Below are positions 1 to 6,183 of a DNA stretch of 6,183 nt, in pieces (the stretch's first letter is position 1; each line of letters starts with the position of its first letter). The translations under genes and the position numbers were made by a program. Under the pieces are notes generated by a model. That model ran no database searches. It had not been told where the DNA came from and worked only from the letters and a program-made list of their open reading frames with translations. The stretch spans positions 1 to 6,183 of the forward strand of contig JANXQZ010000305.1 in assembly GCA_025353235.1 (NCBI GenBank). Reading direction: 5' to 3'. The stretch is from Bryobacterales bacterium. GTDB taxonomy: Bacteria > Acidobacteriota > Terriglobia > Bryobacterales > Bryobacteraceae.

Positions 1-143
1 CTGCAGCCAGGATTGGCTGCCCCACAGAACATAGTAGGTTCCCACCTGCGCAAAATCATCGCGGACGGAGAAGAAATCAGGATGTTGTAGTACATTGAGT
101 TCGGGCCACTTTCCATTTGTGAGGCCTGGTTCACGACAGTGCG
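1..143. other. Unresolved edge region, possible partial coding sequence
   Basis: This stretch lies downstream of the aminopeptidase stop and gives two competing readings. On the minus strand, one frame stays open from the end of the aminopeptidase gene to the left edge. It gives a protein-like peptide with segments such as KWPELNVLQHPDFF and GTYYVLWGSQSWLQ, but it has no ATG or GTG near its beginning. On the plus strand, a frame open from base 1 ends at a TAG at 88-90 and includes SHLRKIIADGEEIRML; that could be the C-terminus of a convergent gene. A third minus-strand reading starts at ATG 114-116 without a visible ribosome binding site. I recognise no family in any of them, and no clear terminator is visible. 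Confidence 0.3.
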
Positions 144-1163
144 TTAAATCAAAAACTTCCCGCGCGTCATAATCTGCCGGTCGTCTGCCCAAATATCGAA
201 ATCCCGACCCACCACATCAATGTGAGTAGACGAATACCATTGCGCCCCGGTGTGCGCGCCATAAGGATTGCCGAACGCCATATGAATCCCGGGCAGCTTT
301 TCATCCTGCAGGATGTTCCCAATCACGCTCGTTAACCCGATGTTCGTGCCAATCGCGAACTCGCCTACCCGATCGCTATTTTCGTCCGTGTGCGTATACT
401 TCCAAAACTCGTCCTCAAGCTCCTTGTTCGCGGATTGCGCTTCCGTCACGCGATTGCCCTTTACCCGAACCGTCAGAGGCGTCTCCTGCAAATCGCCATA
501 CTTGGCACACAGATAATCGCCGACCACGCCATCGATAACAAACGTTCCGTTCACCTCCCCGGGCGTCGTAAACACTTCGCCGCCTGGCAGATTCCCCCAC
601 TTCTGGGTGCTGATGATGCCGCTCGTCTTCACCCACTTGTAATCTTTATTCAGGTCGGCAGTGATGTCCGTACCGGCTGCCGTACGGGCGTGGATGGCTT
701 TGGCTGCAGTTCCGATTTCCCACACCTTAACACTCAGCTCGTCCACTTTCAGGAAGTCGGCGCGCATGCCTTCCAGCATGATCTTCTTCTCGATGTTCAC
801 CATATGAGCGTGGCGAATCTTGCGGCGATTCACGACGTCCGTCATCTGCATGCGCGTGCCAAGTTCGCCCATCTGCGCCTGCACCGTGTATATGCTCACC
901 TGGCTCGATTCCATGTCATCGAGAATCGCAGCGGGCATGTCGTGCATCGGACGCGCAGTCAGTTCCTCGAGTATGAAAGCGTTGTACGACAGGCTGAGTC
1001 GTTCGAGTTCGGCTACGATGCTGGCGGCGATCTCCTGGCACGCCCGATCGGTGATGACGGTTACCTTCTCATCAGGCTGAATGCGCAGGCATACCGTTAC
1101 GGCGTTCCTGGCACCCTGGGACAATTCAGGGTCGAAGGGCGTGTGCGCTAGCTCTTCCTTCAT
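144..1163 (-). CDS. M29-family aminopeptidase (AmpS/AmpT-like, thermophilic metalloprotease type)
   Basis: A 339-residue, probably cytoplasmic metallo-aminopeptidase that would remove N-terminal residues from peptides. The family (M29, COG2309) binds two metal ions through Glu, Glu, His, His and Asp. Matching positions are visible in the C-terminal half: E196 in PGGEVFTTP, E268 in GEFAIGTN, H294 in GIHMAFGNPYG, and H314 and D316 in STHIDVVG. Y301 sits seven residues after H294, as the conserved tyrosine does in the family. The N-terminal half (about 1-165) is the less conserved alpha/beta part. At 339 residues it is shorter than AmpS/AmpT (roughly 400). No signal peptide or membrane segment is apparent. 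The ATG overlaps the TGA of the YbdK-type gene by four bases (ATGA, 1160-1163). No Shine-Dalgarno sequence is visible before it, so translation is probably coupled. It is the last recognisable gene of the operon. Family assignment is firm; the substrate is unknown, and the pairing with two ligases suggests processing or recycling of a small peptide. Confidence 0.88.
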   Translation of the reverse strand: MKEELAHTPFDPELSQGARNAVTVCLRIQPDEKVTVITDRACQEIAASIVAELERLSLSYNAFILEELTARPMHDMPAAILDDMESSQVSIYTVQAQMGELGTRMQMTDVVNRRKIRHAHMVNIEKKIMLEGMRADFLKVDELSVKVWEIGTAAKAIHARTAAGTDITADLNKDYKWVKTSGIISTQKWGNLPGGEVFTTPGEVNGTFVIDGVVGDYLCAKYGDLQETPLTVRVKGNRVTEAQSANKELEDEFWKYTHTDENSDRVGEFAIGTNIGLTSVIGNILQDEKLPGIHMAFGNPYGAHTGAQWYSSTHIDVVGRDFDIWADDRQIMTRGKFLI

Positions 1164-2293
1164 TGCGCTGCGCTCACGGTGTGTTCCGGCGCAAGCCCCG
1201 CTTGCGTTTCGTCGATAATGTAATCGACCACCTTGCTCAGATCCCCCGTTTCACGAAACACGCGAAGCTGGCGGTCAGCGCCCGATCCTTGTTCCAAGAT
1301 TCGGTGAACGTAATTGATCTCTTCGCGCGATCCCAGTTCATCCACCACATCGTCGATCAGATGGAGATACTCATACATCAGATCCCGCAACGGTACCTCG
1401 GTCCCCTTACCGAAATCGATCAGCTTGCCGTCGATTCCATAGCGCAGCGCCCTCCATTTGTTTTCCATGATGAGCGCGCGCCGATACAGTCGGAAGCCCG
1501 TGTTCGCGGCGTGAAGCTTATACAGTTTCGCAACCGTAGCTTGTATCAACGCCGCGATCGCGATCGTCTCCTCCCCTCGCATTGGTACGTCGCACACTCT
1601 GAATTCGAGCGTTGGAAAATGCGGATGAAGGCGGATATCCCACCAGATCTTTTTCGCGTTGTCGATGCAGTTGGTTGCTACCAGAAGATTTACGAAACTC
1701 TCGTATTCGCCATAGCTGGGGAAATAATCCGGAATGTTCGTACGCGGAAATTTGTCGAATACCTTGCAGCGATAAGACTTGAGCCCGGTATCCATTCCGA
1801 GCCAGAAAGGAGAATTGGTGGACAGCGCCAGGATGTGCGGCAGAAAGTATCGCGCGGCATTCATCAGGTGAATCGCCGTCTCGCGATCTTCCACTCCCAC
1901 ATGCACGTGCAGGCCAAAGATCAGGTTGGCGCGGGCCACCATCTTCATATCCTCGACGATTTCGGCATACCGCTGGTCGGGATAAATTTGCTGGTTGCGC
2001 CAGTCGGCGAACGGATGCGTGCCGGACGCCGCCAGCCGCAACCCATTCTGCTTAGCCAGCGAGCAGAGCTCCCTGCGGAAGCCATAGATTTGCTCCTTTG
2101 CCTCCTTGATGTTTTTGCAAATGCCAGTCCCCACTTCAATCACAGACTGGTGCATTTCGGGCTTTACGGCCTCGAGGAGAATGGTTTTCCCCTTGGCAAT
2201 AATCTCCATGTCGATATGCGAACGGAGGTCCCGCGTCTCAGGGTCGATCGTCTGAAATTCTTCTTCAATTCCTAATGTGAAACTCGGCTTCAT
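1160..2293 (-). CDS. ybdK: Carboxylate-amine ligase, YbdK / glutamate-cysteine ligase type 2 (GCS2) family
   Basis: A 377-residue cytoplasmic ligase of the GCS2 family (glutamine-synthetase-like fold), close in length to E. coli YbdK (about 372). Such enzymes use ATP to activate a carboxylate as acyl phosphate and join it to an amine; E. coli YbdK has weak glutamate-cysteine ligase activity. Visible motifs are GIEEEF (8-13, metal-binding glutamates), ASGTHPF (89-95), FGLHVHVG (126-133), NSPFW (160-164), IRLHPHFPTLEFRVCDVP (220-237) and ENKWRALRYG (277-286), so the active site looks intact. The ATG at 2291-2293 has a strong ribosome binding site (GGAGGA, five bases away). It overlaps the stop of the frame-corrected ATP-grasp gene as ATGA. 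Its own stop overlaps the aminopeptidase start in the same way. The neighbourhood suggests one step of a small-peptide or amide pathway. Family assignment is firm; the true substrates cannot be read from the sequence. Confidence 0.93.
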   Translation of the reverse strand: MKPSFTLGIEEEFQTIDPETRDLRSHIDMEIIAKGKTILLEAVKPEMHQSVIEVGTGICKNIKEAKEQIYGFRRELCSLAKQNGLRLAASGTHPFADWRNQQIYPDQRYAEIVEDMKMVARANLIFGLHVHVGVEDRETAIHLMNAARYFLPHILALSTNSPFWLGMDTGLKSYRCKVFDKFPRTNIPDYFPSYGEYESFVNLLVATNCIDNAKKIWWDIRLHPHFPTLEFRVCDVPMRGEETIAIAALIQATVAKLYKLHAANTGFRLYRRALIMENKWRALRYGIDGKLIDFGKGTEVPLRDLMYEYLHLIDDVVDELGSREEINYVHRILEQGSGADRQLRVFRETGDLSKVVDYIIDETQAGLAPEHTVSAAQ

Positions 2294-3232
2294 TTAGATC
2301 CTCCAGCATCGAGGAACCTCGACCAGCGCAATTCCGTAATCGGCTTGGGGTCTTTCCGGGCTTCTTCGATTGCCAAGTCTGCCACGGCGTTTACGATCCA
2401 CTTGAAGTTCTCCTCGCCCACTGAATGAACGTCGGCATCCGGCGCAGGATTAAGAAAATCGATCGCGTACGGAACTCCGTCCTGGACGGCAAACCACCGT
2501 GTTCATGTCGTATCCGAGGGCCTTGCAAAGAGTGATGCAGTCCCGTGTCACCCTTTCGTACATCGCGGGCGTGGACGGCTCGGGGTTCTGCACATAACGT
2601 TCAGCATGCGGGCGGCGCGGGTCGTAGTGCATGATGTGCACCTTCTTCTGGCCGATCACATAGCAGCGGAAGTACTCGTCGAACTCGATGCCTTGCTGCA
2701 GGGTCATGCACAGCGTGCCCGTCTGGTTGTACGCGTCGAAAAGTTCCTCGGGCGAGTGAACCTTATACACATGTTTCCAGCCGCCGCCGCTGTATGGCTT
2801 GAGGAACGCTGGGAACCCAACGTATCCGAAAATCTCTTCCCAGTTCAGCGGGTACGCGAGGTTGCGCATGGACTGCTCCGTGGTTCCTGGGGGATGCTGC
2901 TTATGAGGGAGGATCACGGTACGAGGAGTAGCAACGCCCAGTTTGGAAGAGAGGGCGTAATTGAAAAACTTGTCGTCCGCCGTCCACCAGAACGGGTTGT
3001 TAATCACGGTGGCTCCGCCCAGCACGGCGTTTTTGAGAAAGGCTCGATAGAACTCAATGTCCTGTGAAATGCGGTCGATGATCACGCGATAAGCGCACGG
3101 CTCGGCCATCTTCACGCCGCCGATGAGAATGCTTTCAGCAACGACGCCGTCGATCTTCCGGCCGTTGATCTCTGCGATCAGGGCCCCCGGGAAACTGCTC
3201 TCCATCCCGTACAGGATTCCGATCTTCTTCAT
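2290..3232 (-). CDS. ATP-grasp ligase (RimK/glutathione synthetase-like), interrupted by a frameshift near 2494
   Basis: Reading from ATG 3230-3232, the unbroken frame encodes 260 residues and stops at 2450-2452. Its last residues after GYDMNTV (240-246) do not fit the family. Shifting frame at about 2494 restores a convincing end (FAVQDGVPYAIDFLNPAPD, then HSVGEENFKWIV and RWSRFLDAGGSK) that stops at 2290-2292, four bases into the next gene. Restored length is about 314 residues. ATP-grasp features are a lysine and glycine-rich loop in FPAFLKPYSGGGWKHVYKV (140-158; K145, GGG 149-151), LQQGIEFDEYFRCYVIG (178-194), and the metal-binding acidic/Asn segment (IDFLNP) that lies beyond the shift. 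NNPFWWTADDKFFNY (78-92) is also distinctive. The family forms amide bonds with ATP via acyl phosphate. Only a weak purine-rich stretch (GAGAAAA) precedes the start. It is the first gene of the operon, and its substrate is unknown. The shift may be a sequencing error or a real inactivating mutation; the short product would lack the catalytic metal ligands. Confidence 0.8.
2299..2304 (-). promoter_or_regulatory. Ribosome binding site of the YbdK-type gene
   Basis: The coding strand reads GGAGGATCTAAATGA. This places a near-consensus Shine-Dalgarno sequence five bases before the ATG at 2291-2293. It lies inside the restored 3' end of the ATP-grasp gene, so the two genes are probably translationally coupled while the second keeps its own strong site. 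It supports the chosen start. Confidence 0.75.
2488..2500 (-). other. Frameshift site in the ATP-grasp gene
   Basis: The coding strand reads ACG GTG GTT TGC across this site, giving T-V-V-C and then unrelated residues. Related ATP-grasp proteins, as I recall them, have NTVEFAV here, which would need two more bases (GTG GAG TTT GCC). A two-base loss inside the glutamate codon restores the family sequence and the frame ending at 2290. Removing one base would also restore the frame but would lose the glutamate, a likely metal ligand. The exact missing bases are inferred. Confidence 0.75.
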
Positions 3233-3290
3233 GCTTTTCTCAGGTTAGCAGACGAGGGAACAAAGCACCGATGGCGGTGTCTACTACAGC
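3233..3290. promoter_or_regulatory. Divergent intergenic spacer, presumed promoters for both directions
   Basis: These 58 bases separate the minus-strand ligase operon from the plus-strand TonB-family gene. Both units need a promoter here, or one reaching into the opposite coding region. I find no convincing -35/-10 pair on either strand, no clear operator palindrome and no strong Shine-Dalgarno sequence before either ATG. An ATG at 3271 is out of frame with the TonB gene. The regulatory role is inferred only from the divergent layout. Confidence 0.4.
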
Positions 3291-4019
3291 ATGTTCGAGC
3301 AATCTCTTCTCATTGAAAATCCGAGCAACAAGCAGTGGAGCGTCCTGGTGTCGCTGGGCGGACAAATGTTGTTCATCGGGGCAGCGATGTTGGTTCCGCT
3401 GATCTTCAGCGAACGGATATCGACTCTCAGTTGGGTGCGGACGTTCGTCATGGCACCGCAAGCTCCGCCGCTGCCAATGGCAAGAGTGGAACGGGTTCTG
3501 GAGAGAGTTCAGACTGCCGCGCCTCGCTTGTCAACTGAGAAAGTATTTACCGCGCCAGCCCGCGTGCCGAACCGAATAGCCACCATCGTCGACGCGCCAA
3601 CCGTGCCGGTCTTGCTCGGAGCTATTCCAGGAGCCGTTCCAGGTGGAACGGGTGCACTTGTCAACATGATTCGAAACGCTGCCCCCGTGCCAGCACCGCC
3701 TCCTCCCGCTGTCCAACCTGAGCAAACCCGCCCCATTCGCATCAGCGAAGGCGTGCAGATGGCGATGCTGGTTCGGCGGGTGGTGCCGGTGTATCCAGCG
3801 CTGGCCAAACAAGCGCGCATTTCCGGAACCGTGCGCCTCGTGGGTGTTATTGGGAGAGATGGAACTATTCAGAACCTGCAATTGATCAGCGGCCCGCCAC
3901 TACTGGTGAGTGCGGCATTGGAAGCAGTAAGGCAATGGGTCTATCGACCGACGCTGCTGAATGGGAAACCAGTGGAAGTAATCGCCCCGATCGATGTGGT
4001 GTTTACGCTAAGTCAGTGA
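3291..4019 (+). CDS. TonB-family energy transducer (short form)
   Basis: A 242-residue inner-membrane protein with TonB architecture. A short cytoplasmic N-terminus is followed by one hydrophobic segment (about 17-38). A periplasmic alanine/proline-rich linker follows (about 55-145, including PAPPPPAVQPEQ at 134-144), then a C-terminal TonB domain (about 160-240). The domain shows VVPVYPALAKQARISGTVRL, the turn IGRDGTIQNLQLISGPPLL, and AVRQWVYRPTLLNGKPVEV, all typical of PF03544. TonB proteins carry proton-motive-force energy from ExbB/ExbD to outer-membrane receptors. No exbB, exbD or receptor gene is in this window. The linker has few of the Lys-Pro/Glu-Pro repeats of enterobacterial TonB, and the transmembrane segment lacks the usual conserved histidine, so coupling to ExbB/ExbD is uncertain. 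The start is the first in-frame ATG before the membrane segment; no clear ribosome binding site precedes it. It runs toward a second TonB-like gene. Confidence 0.85.
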   Translation: MFEQSLLIENPSNKQWSVLVSLGGQMLFIGAAMLVPLIFSERISTLSWVRTFVMAPQAPPLPMARVERVLERVQTAAPRLSTEKVFTAPARVPNRIATIVDAPTVPVLLGAIPGAVPGGTGALVNMIRNAAPVPAPPPPAVQPEQTRPIRISEGVQMAMLVRRVVPVYPALAKQARISGTVRLVGVIGRDGTIQNLQLISGPPLLVSAALEAVRQWVYRPTLLNGKPVEVIAPIDVVFTLSQ

Positions 4020-4085
4020 AGACCCAGACTTGCAGAATGCCGCCAACCGCGCAAATTGCTCAGGCCTTGGGCTCACGCATGTAGG

Positions 4086-4102
4086 GCAGGTTGTTTACCT
4101 GC
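4086..4102. terminator. Hairpin 1 of a tandem pair, possible bidirectional terminator or REP-like element
   Basis: GCAGGT pairs perfectly with ACCTGC across a five-base loop (TGTTT). It sits in the middle of the convergent gap and directly abuts a second hairpin. The lack of a U-tract argues against a standard intrinsic terminator, so mRNA 3'-end protection or a dispersed palindromic repeat is also possible. Confidence 0.45.
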
Positions 4103-4121
4103 GGCCGATTGCCAATCGGCC
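4103..4121. terminator. Hairpin 2 of a tandem pair, possible bidirectional terminator or REP-like element
   Basis: GGCCGATT pairs perfectly with AATCGGCC over eight bases, with a three-base loop (GCC). It begins at the base after the first hairpin ends. Being symmetrical, it can form in transcripts of both convergent genes. No T-run flanks it, so its role in termination is inferred from position and stem stability only. Confidence 0.5.
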
Positions 4122-4165
4122 CGAAGCCCTTGGCAGCGTGGCGAGGGTTTTCGACAGTCATCATC

Positions 4166-5206
4166 CTAATTATATTGAAAGGAAAACTGCAGCACGATCT
4201 GCTTTCCCTTATATTCATTCGGCAGCGGCGGCAGGGGCACCGAAGCGCTGATACTCGCCACCGCGGCCCGATCCAACGCCGTAGCCCCCGACGGCATCGC
4301 AATCTCCAAATGCGGAACTTGCCCCGTCCGATCCACCCAAAACTTCAACGCCGTCGTGCCCCGCAATCCCAGCCGCGCGCTTTCCGGATAAACCGCGAAC
4401 CAGTTTCGTTTCACCGACGCCAGCACGCGAATCAAATACGGCTTGAAGTCCACGCCCATGGGATCGCTCAGCAGTTGCACTTGGCTCTTCATCCGTCCAG
4501 GTACAGGCTTGGTGCGCAAACTATCGGGCAAGCTCGGAAGCTGATCCATATCGCTCACTGAAACGCCGCCCCCCGAACCGCCGCCACCCCGCGCCACGCT
4601 ACGAATCGCATCATCGACACTCGACTTGGGCATCAGCACCTTCATCGGCGCGCCACTTGGTGACGTGTTTGATCCGCCCTGTCCCGGAGTCTCGAATGCC
4701 AGCTTCGGCTTCTCCTCCGGCTGAATCTGAGGAGGCGGAACGGGCGCGACCGACGGCATCATCGCTTGCGGAGGCTTCGCGGCGGCTTCATATTTGGGCG
4801 GCTCCGGCGGCGGCAGCATCGGAGCAGGCTTAGGCGCGGCTGGCAGCGGGTTCGAGGGCGGCGCTTGGAACGCCTTCTTCGGAGCAATGGCAGGAGTCGG
4901 AATGCGCTTCTGCACCTCCGGCTTGGGCAGAAGATCTTCAACCCGCACCTCTTTCGCAACCTTGCCCTGGTTGGGCTCTTTCTGTGTCAAACGAAATCGG
5001 GGCGCGATGAGGGGCGTAACCACCCTGGCAACCTCTCGCTCTTCTATCGGCTTCGGACCATCCAGCTTGGCTAGCAAACTAAGAATGCCAAATACCAAAA
5101 TATGAACAATGACGGTGCCAATCGCGGCCCGCACGTGCCGGGACGATTCGTCCGGCTCGTGCCAGTCCAGCAGAAATTCGGGGCCGGCTTCCATCAATTG
5201 ATCCAT
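4166..5206 (-). CDS. TonB/TolA-like family protein (long form)
   Basis: A 346-residue predicted inner-membrane protein with a periplasmic C-terminus. A cytoplasmic N-terminus of about 25 residues precedes one hydrophobic segment (about 27-46, AAIGTVIVHILVFGILSLL), which contains a histidine (H35) as TonB transmembrane helices do. A long linker rich in Pro, Ala and Lys follows (about 50-185), then a glycine-rich stretch (GGGGSGGG, 207-214). The TonB-type C-terminal domain (about 250-346) includes YLIRVLASVKRNWFAVYPES, LRGTTALKFWVDRTGQV and LPPLPNEYKGKQIVLQFSF. The RNW...P pattern and the LPPLP segment recall the TonB_2/TolA C-terminal group. The likely role is energy transduction or envelope integrity, with partners unknown. 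The start at 5204-5206 has no clear ribosome binding site; a second ATG four codons on is possible. It lies 42 bases after the Gfo/Idh/MocA stop on the same strand, so co-transcription is likely. Confidence 0.85.
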   Translation of the reverse strand: MDQLMEAGPEFLLDWHEPDESSRHVRAAIGTVIVHILVFGILSLLAKLDGPKPIEEREVARVVTPLIAPRFRLTQKEPNQGKVAKEVRVEDLLPKPEVQKRIPTPAIAPKKAFQAPPSNPLPAAPKPAPMLPPPEPPKYEAAAKPPQAMMPSVAPVPPPQIQPEEKPKLAFETPGQGGSNTSPSGAPMKVLMPKSSVDDAIRSVARGGGGSGGGVSVSDMDQLPSLPDSLRTKPVPGRMKSQVQLLSDPMGVDFKPYLIRVLASVKRNWFAVYPESARLGLRGTTALKFWVDRTGQVPHLEIAMPSGATALDRAAVASISASVPLPPLPNEYKGKQIVLQFSFQYN

Positions 5207-5248
5207 TTGATCGAAAAGAAATGACGTCCAAGACGGGCCCGAAGTTGC

Positions 5249-6183
5249 CTAAGGGCGTGAAAGAAGGTGCCGCGCCACCAACTCGGCGTGCTCTCCAATC
5301 TTAGCAAGGATGTCCAGAGCGGCATCCAGCGCCCGCAGGCCGTCCTCTCCGGGCACGCGGGGCCGCCTCCGGGTTGCCACGCAATCTAGGAAATCTTCCA
5401 CCTCAAGTTTCAACGGCTCCGCCTTTTCGATGGCAAGATTTTCGAACCCAATCTGCCGATCGCCCGAAACCGTGAAGACGGCAGCCTGCTGCTTTTCGTA
5501 GTCAAGCGAGATGTATTGGTTAGGTTGGAACAGCCGCAGCTTGCGCACTCTCTCCGTGGAGACCCGGCTCGCCGTCAAATTCGCGATGCATCCATTCGGG
5601 AACGCAAGCCGAACATTCGCGATATCCACCTTATCGGAAAGAATTCGAATTCCCGCCGCGCGAACCTCTTCTGGCAAGGCACCGGCGAGCGCCAGAACGA
5701 TGTCTAAGTCGTGGATCATGAGGTCGAGTACCACATCCACGTCCAGACTTCGCGGGCTGAACAAGCTAAGCCGGTGTATCTCGAAGAACAAAGGCACGGT
5801 TCGGAGCTTTTGCACCGCCGCGATGGCGGGATTAAATCGCTCCAAATGGCCGATCTGCAAAATGCGTCCGTGCCGTTGCGCCGTGTCCACCAATTTGCGG
5901 CCAGTTGCATGGTCGGCCGCTATCGGCTTCTCGATCAGCGCATCGATTCCGTTCTCTAGCAGCGGAACGCCAAGTTCGCCATGCATCGAAGTGGGCGCGG
6001 CAATCACCGCGGCATCGATCTTCCCGAAAAGCTCGGCCACGGAATCGGCCGCCGCACATCCAAAATCCTGAGCTGCGGCCCGAGCGCGTTCCTCATTTGC
6101 ATCGACCACAGCCACCAACTCCGCTCTGTCCGACTGCTTCAAAATCCGCAAGTGGTGGCGTCCGAAAACGCCCGCCCCGATCA
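5249..6183 (-). CDS. Gfo/Idh/MocA family oxidoreductase, possible UDP-GlcNAc 3-dehydrogenase (GnnA-like); N-terminus cut off
   Basis: An NAD(P)-dependent sugar dehydrogenase, complete at the C-terminus (TAG at 5249-5251). The frame stays open to the right edge and begins with IGAGVFGRHHL, the Rossmann GxGxxG loop, so only a few N-terminal residues are missing. A TTG at 6149-6151 is not the true start because it would delete this loop. Counting visible residues, AAPTSMHGE (61-69) and EKP (84-86, with the family's catalytic lysine) are present, followed by GHLERFNP (111-118) and DLMIHDLD (153-160, with the active-site histidine at 157). The C-terminal substrate domain includes KVDIANVRLAF and NLTASRVS. 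The GHLERFNP plus SPRSLDVDVVLDLMIHDLDI style resembles, from memory, the subgroup encoded beside lpxA, in which GnnA oxidises the 3-hydroxyl of UDP-GlcNAc for lipid A. The lpx genes are not in view, so that function is inferred; the family assignment is secure. Confidence 0.9.
   Translation of the reverse strand, partial: IGAGVFGRHHLRILKQSDRAELVAVVDANEERARAAAQDFGCAAADSVAELFGKIDAAVIAAPTSMHGELGVPLLENGIDALIEKPIAADHATGRKLVDTAQRHGRILQIGHLERFNPAIAAVQKLRTVPLFFEIHRLSLFSPRSLDVDVVLDLMIHDLDIVLALAGALPEEVRAAGIRILSDKVDIANVRLAFPNGCIANLTASRVSTERVRKLRLFQPNQYISLDYEKQQAAVFTVSGDRQIGFENLAIEKAEPLKLEVEDFLDCVATRRRPRVPGEDGLRALDAALDILAKIGEHAELVARHLLSRP

Larger units (their letters stand above)
4020..4165. other. Convergent intergenic region between two TonB-family genes
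   Basis: This 146-base gap lies between the stop of the short TonB gene and the stop of the long one, which are transcribed toward each other. The short open frames here on both strands look like chance. The main structure is a pair of adjacent perfect hairpins at 4086-4121, listed separately, which could end transcription from both sides. No T-run follows on either strand. Confidence 0.6.

Noticed and set aside
390..1151. 253-codon plus-strand open frame opposite the aminopeptidase gene
   Set aside because: Rich in His and Arg with no recognisable motif, and fully antisense to a gene with complete metal-binding motifs.
1163..2275. 370-codon plus-strand open frame opposite the YbdK-type gene
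   Set aside because: It mirrors the YbdK gene almost end to end, its translation is rich in Arg/His/Leu with no recognisable domain, and the opposite strand has intact family motifs. It is a shadow of biased codon use.
2450..2503. Programmed ribosomal frameshifting in the ATP-grasp gene
   Set aside because: No clear slippery heptamer or downstream stimulatory hairpin is visible, and the site falls in a probable metal-ligand codon, so sequencing error or mutation is simpler.
2606..3067. 153-codon plus-strand open frame opposite the ATP-grasp gene
   Set aside because: Low-complexity Val/Leu/Arg/Glu composition and no family resemblance; the minus strand carries clear ATP-grasp motifs.
4147..4187. 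Inverted repeat GTTTTC/GAAAAC overlapping the 3' end of the long TonB gene
   Set aside because: Short AT-rich stem with a loop of about 29 bases, likely by chance; the hairpins at 4086-4121 are much stronger.
4766..5105. Arg- and Gly-rich plus-strand frames opposite the long TonB gene
   Set aside because: Their composition is what antisense reading of a proline/alanine-rich linker produces.
5511..6071. 186-codon plus-strand open frame opposite the oxidoreductase
   Set aside because: Serine/arginine-rich shadow translation with no domain signal, antisense to a well-supported dehydrogenase.

Overview
The gene content and style suggest a soil-type Acidobacteriota genome or metagenomic clone. 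GC content is moderately high (estimated by eye). Two TonB-family proteins with alanine/proline-rich linkers lie beside a Gfo/Idh/MocA oxidoreductase of the type found next to lipid A genes, and there is an ATP-grasp / YbdK-type ligase cassette. The phylum is inferred from resemblance, not from any marker gene.

Layout. (1) Positions 1-143 hold an unresolved gene end or beginning. (2) Positions 144-3232, all on the minus strand, form a tight three-gene operon read right to left: an ATP-grasp ligase (3232 to 2290), a YbdK/GCS2 carboxylate-amine ligase (2293 to 1160) and an M29-type aminopeptidase (1163 to 144). Both junctions are 4-base ATGA overlaps. The ATP-grasp gene has a frameshift near 2494. 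Its original frame resumes after the shift and runs exactly to the ATGA overlap, so the full-length protein would be about 314 residues rather than the 260-residue truncated product. (3) A 58-base divergent spacer (3233-3290) separates this operon from a plus-strand TonB-family gene (3291-4019). (4) A 146-base convergent spacer (4020-4165) contains two abutting perfect hairpins. (5) On the minus strand, a second, longer TonB/TolA-like gene (5206 to 4166) lies 42 bases downstream of a Gfo/Idh/MocA dehydrogenase (5249 to the right edge, N-terminus cut off just inside its Rossmann loop).

How the genes may work together. The two amide-forming ligases plus a metallo-aminopeptidase look like a small-peptide pathway: YbdK is related to glutamate-cysteine ligase, and ATP-grasp enzymes include glutathione synthetase. 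The product is unknown. The right-hand half concerns the cell envelope: TonB-type energy transducers and a dehydrogenase that may modify a UDP-sugar for lipid A. No RNA gene, insertion sequence, CRISPR array or origin was recognised.
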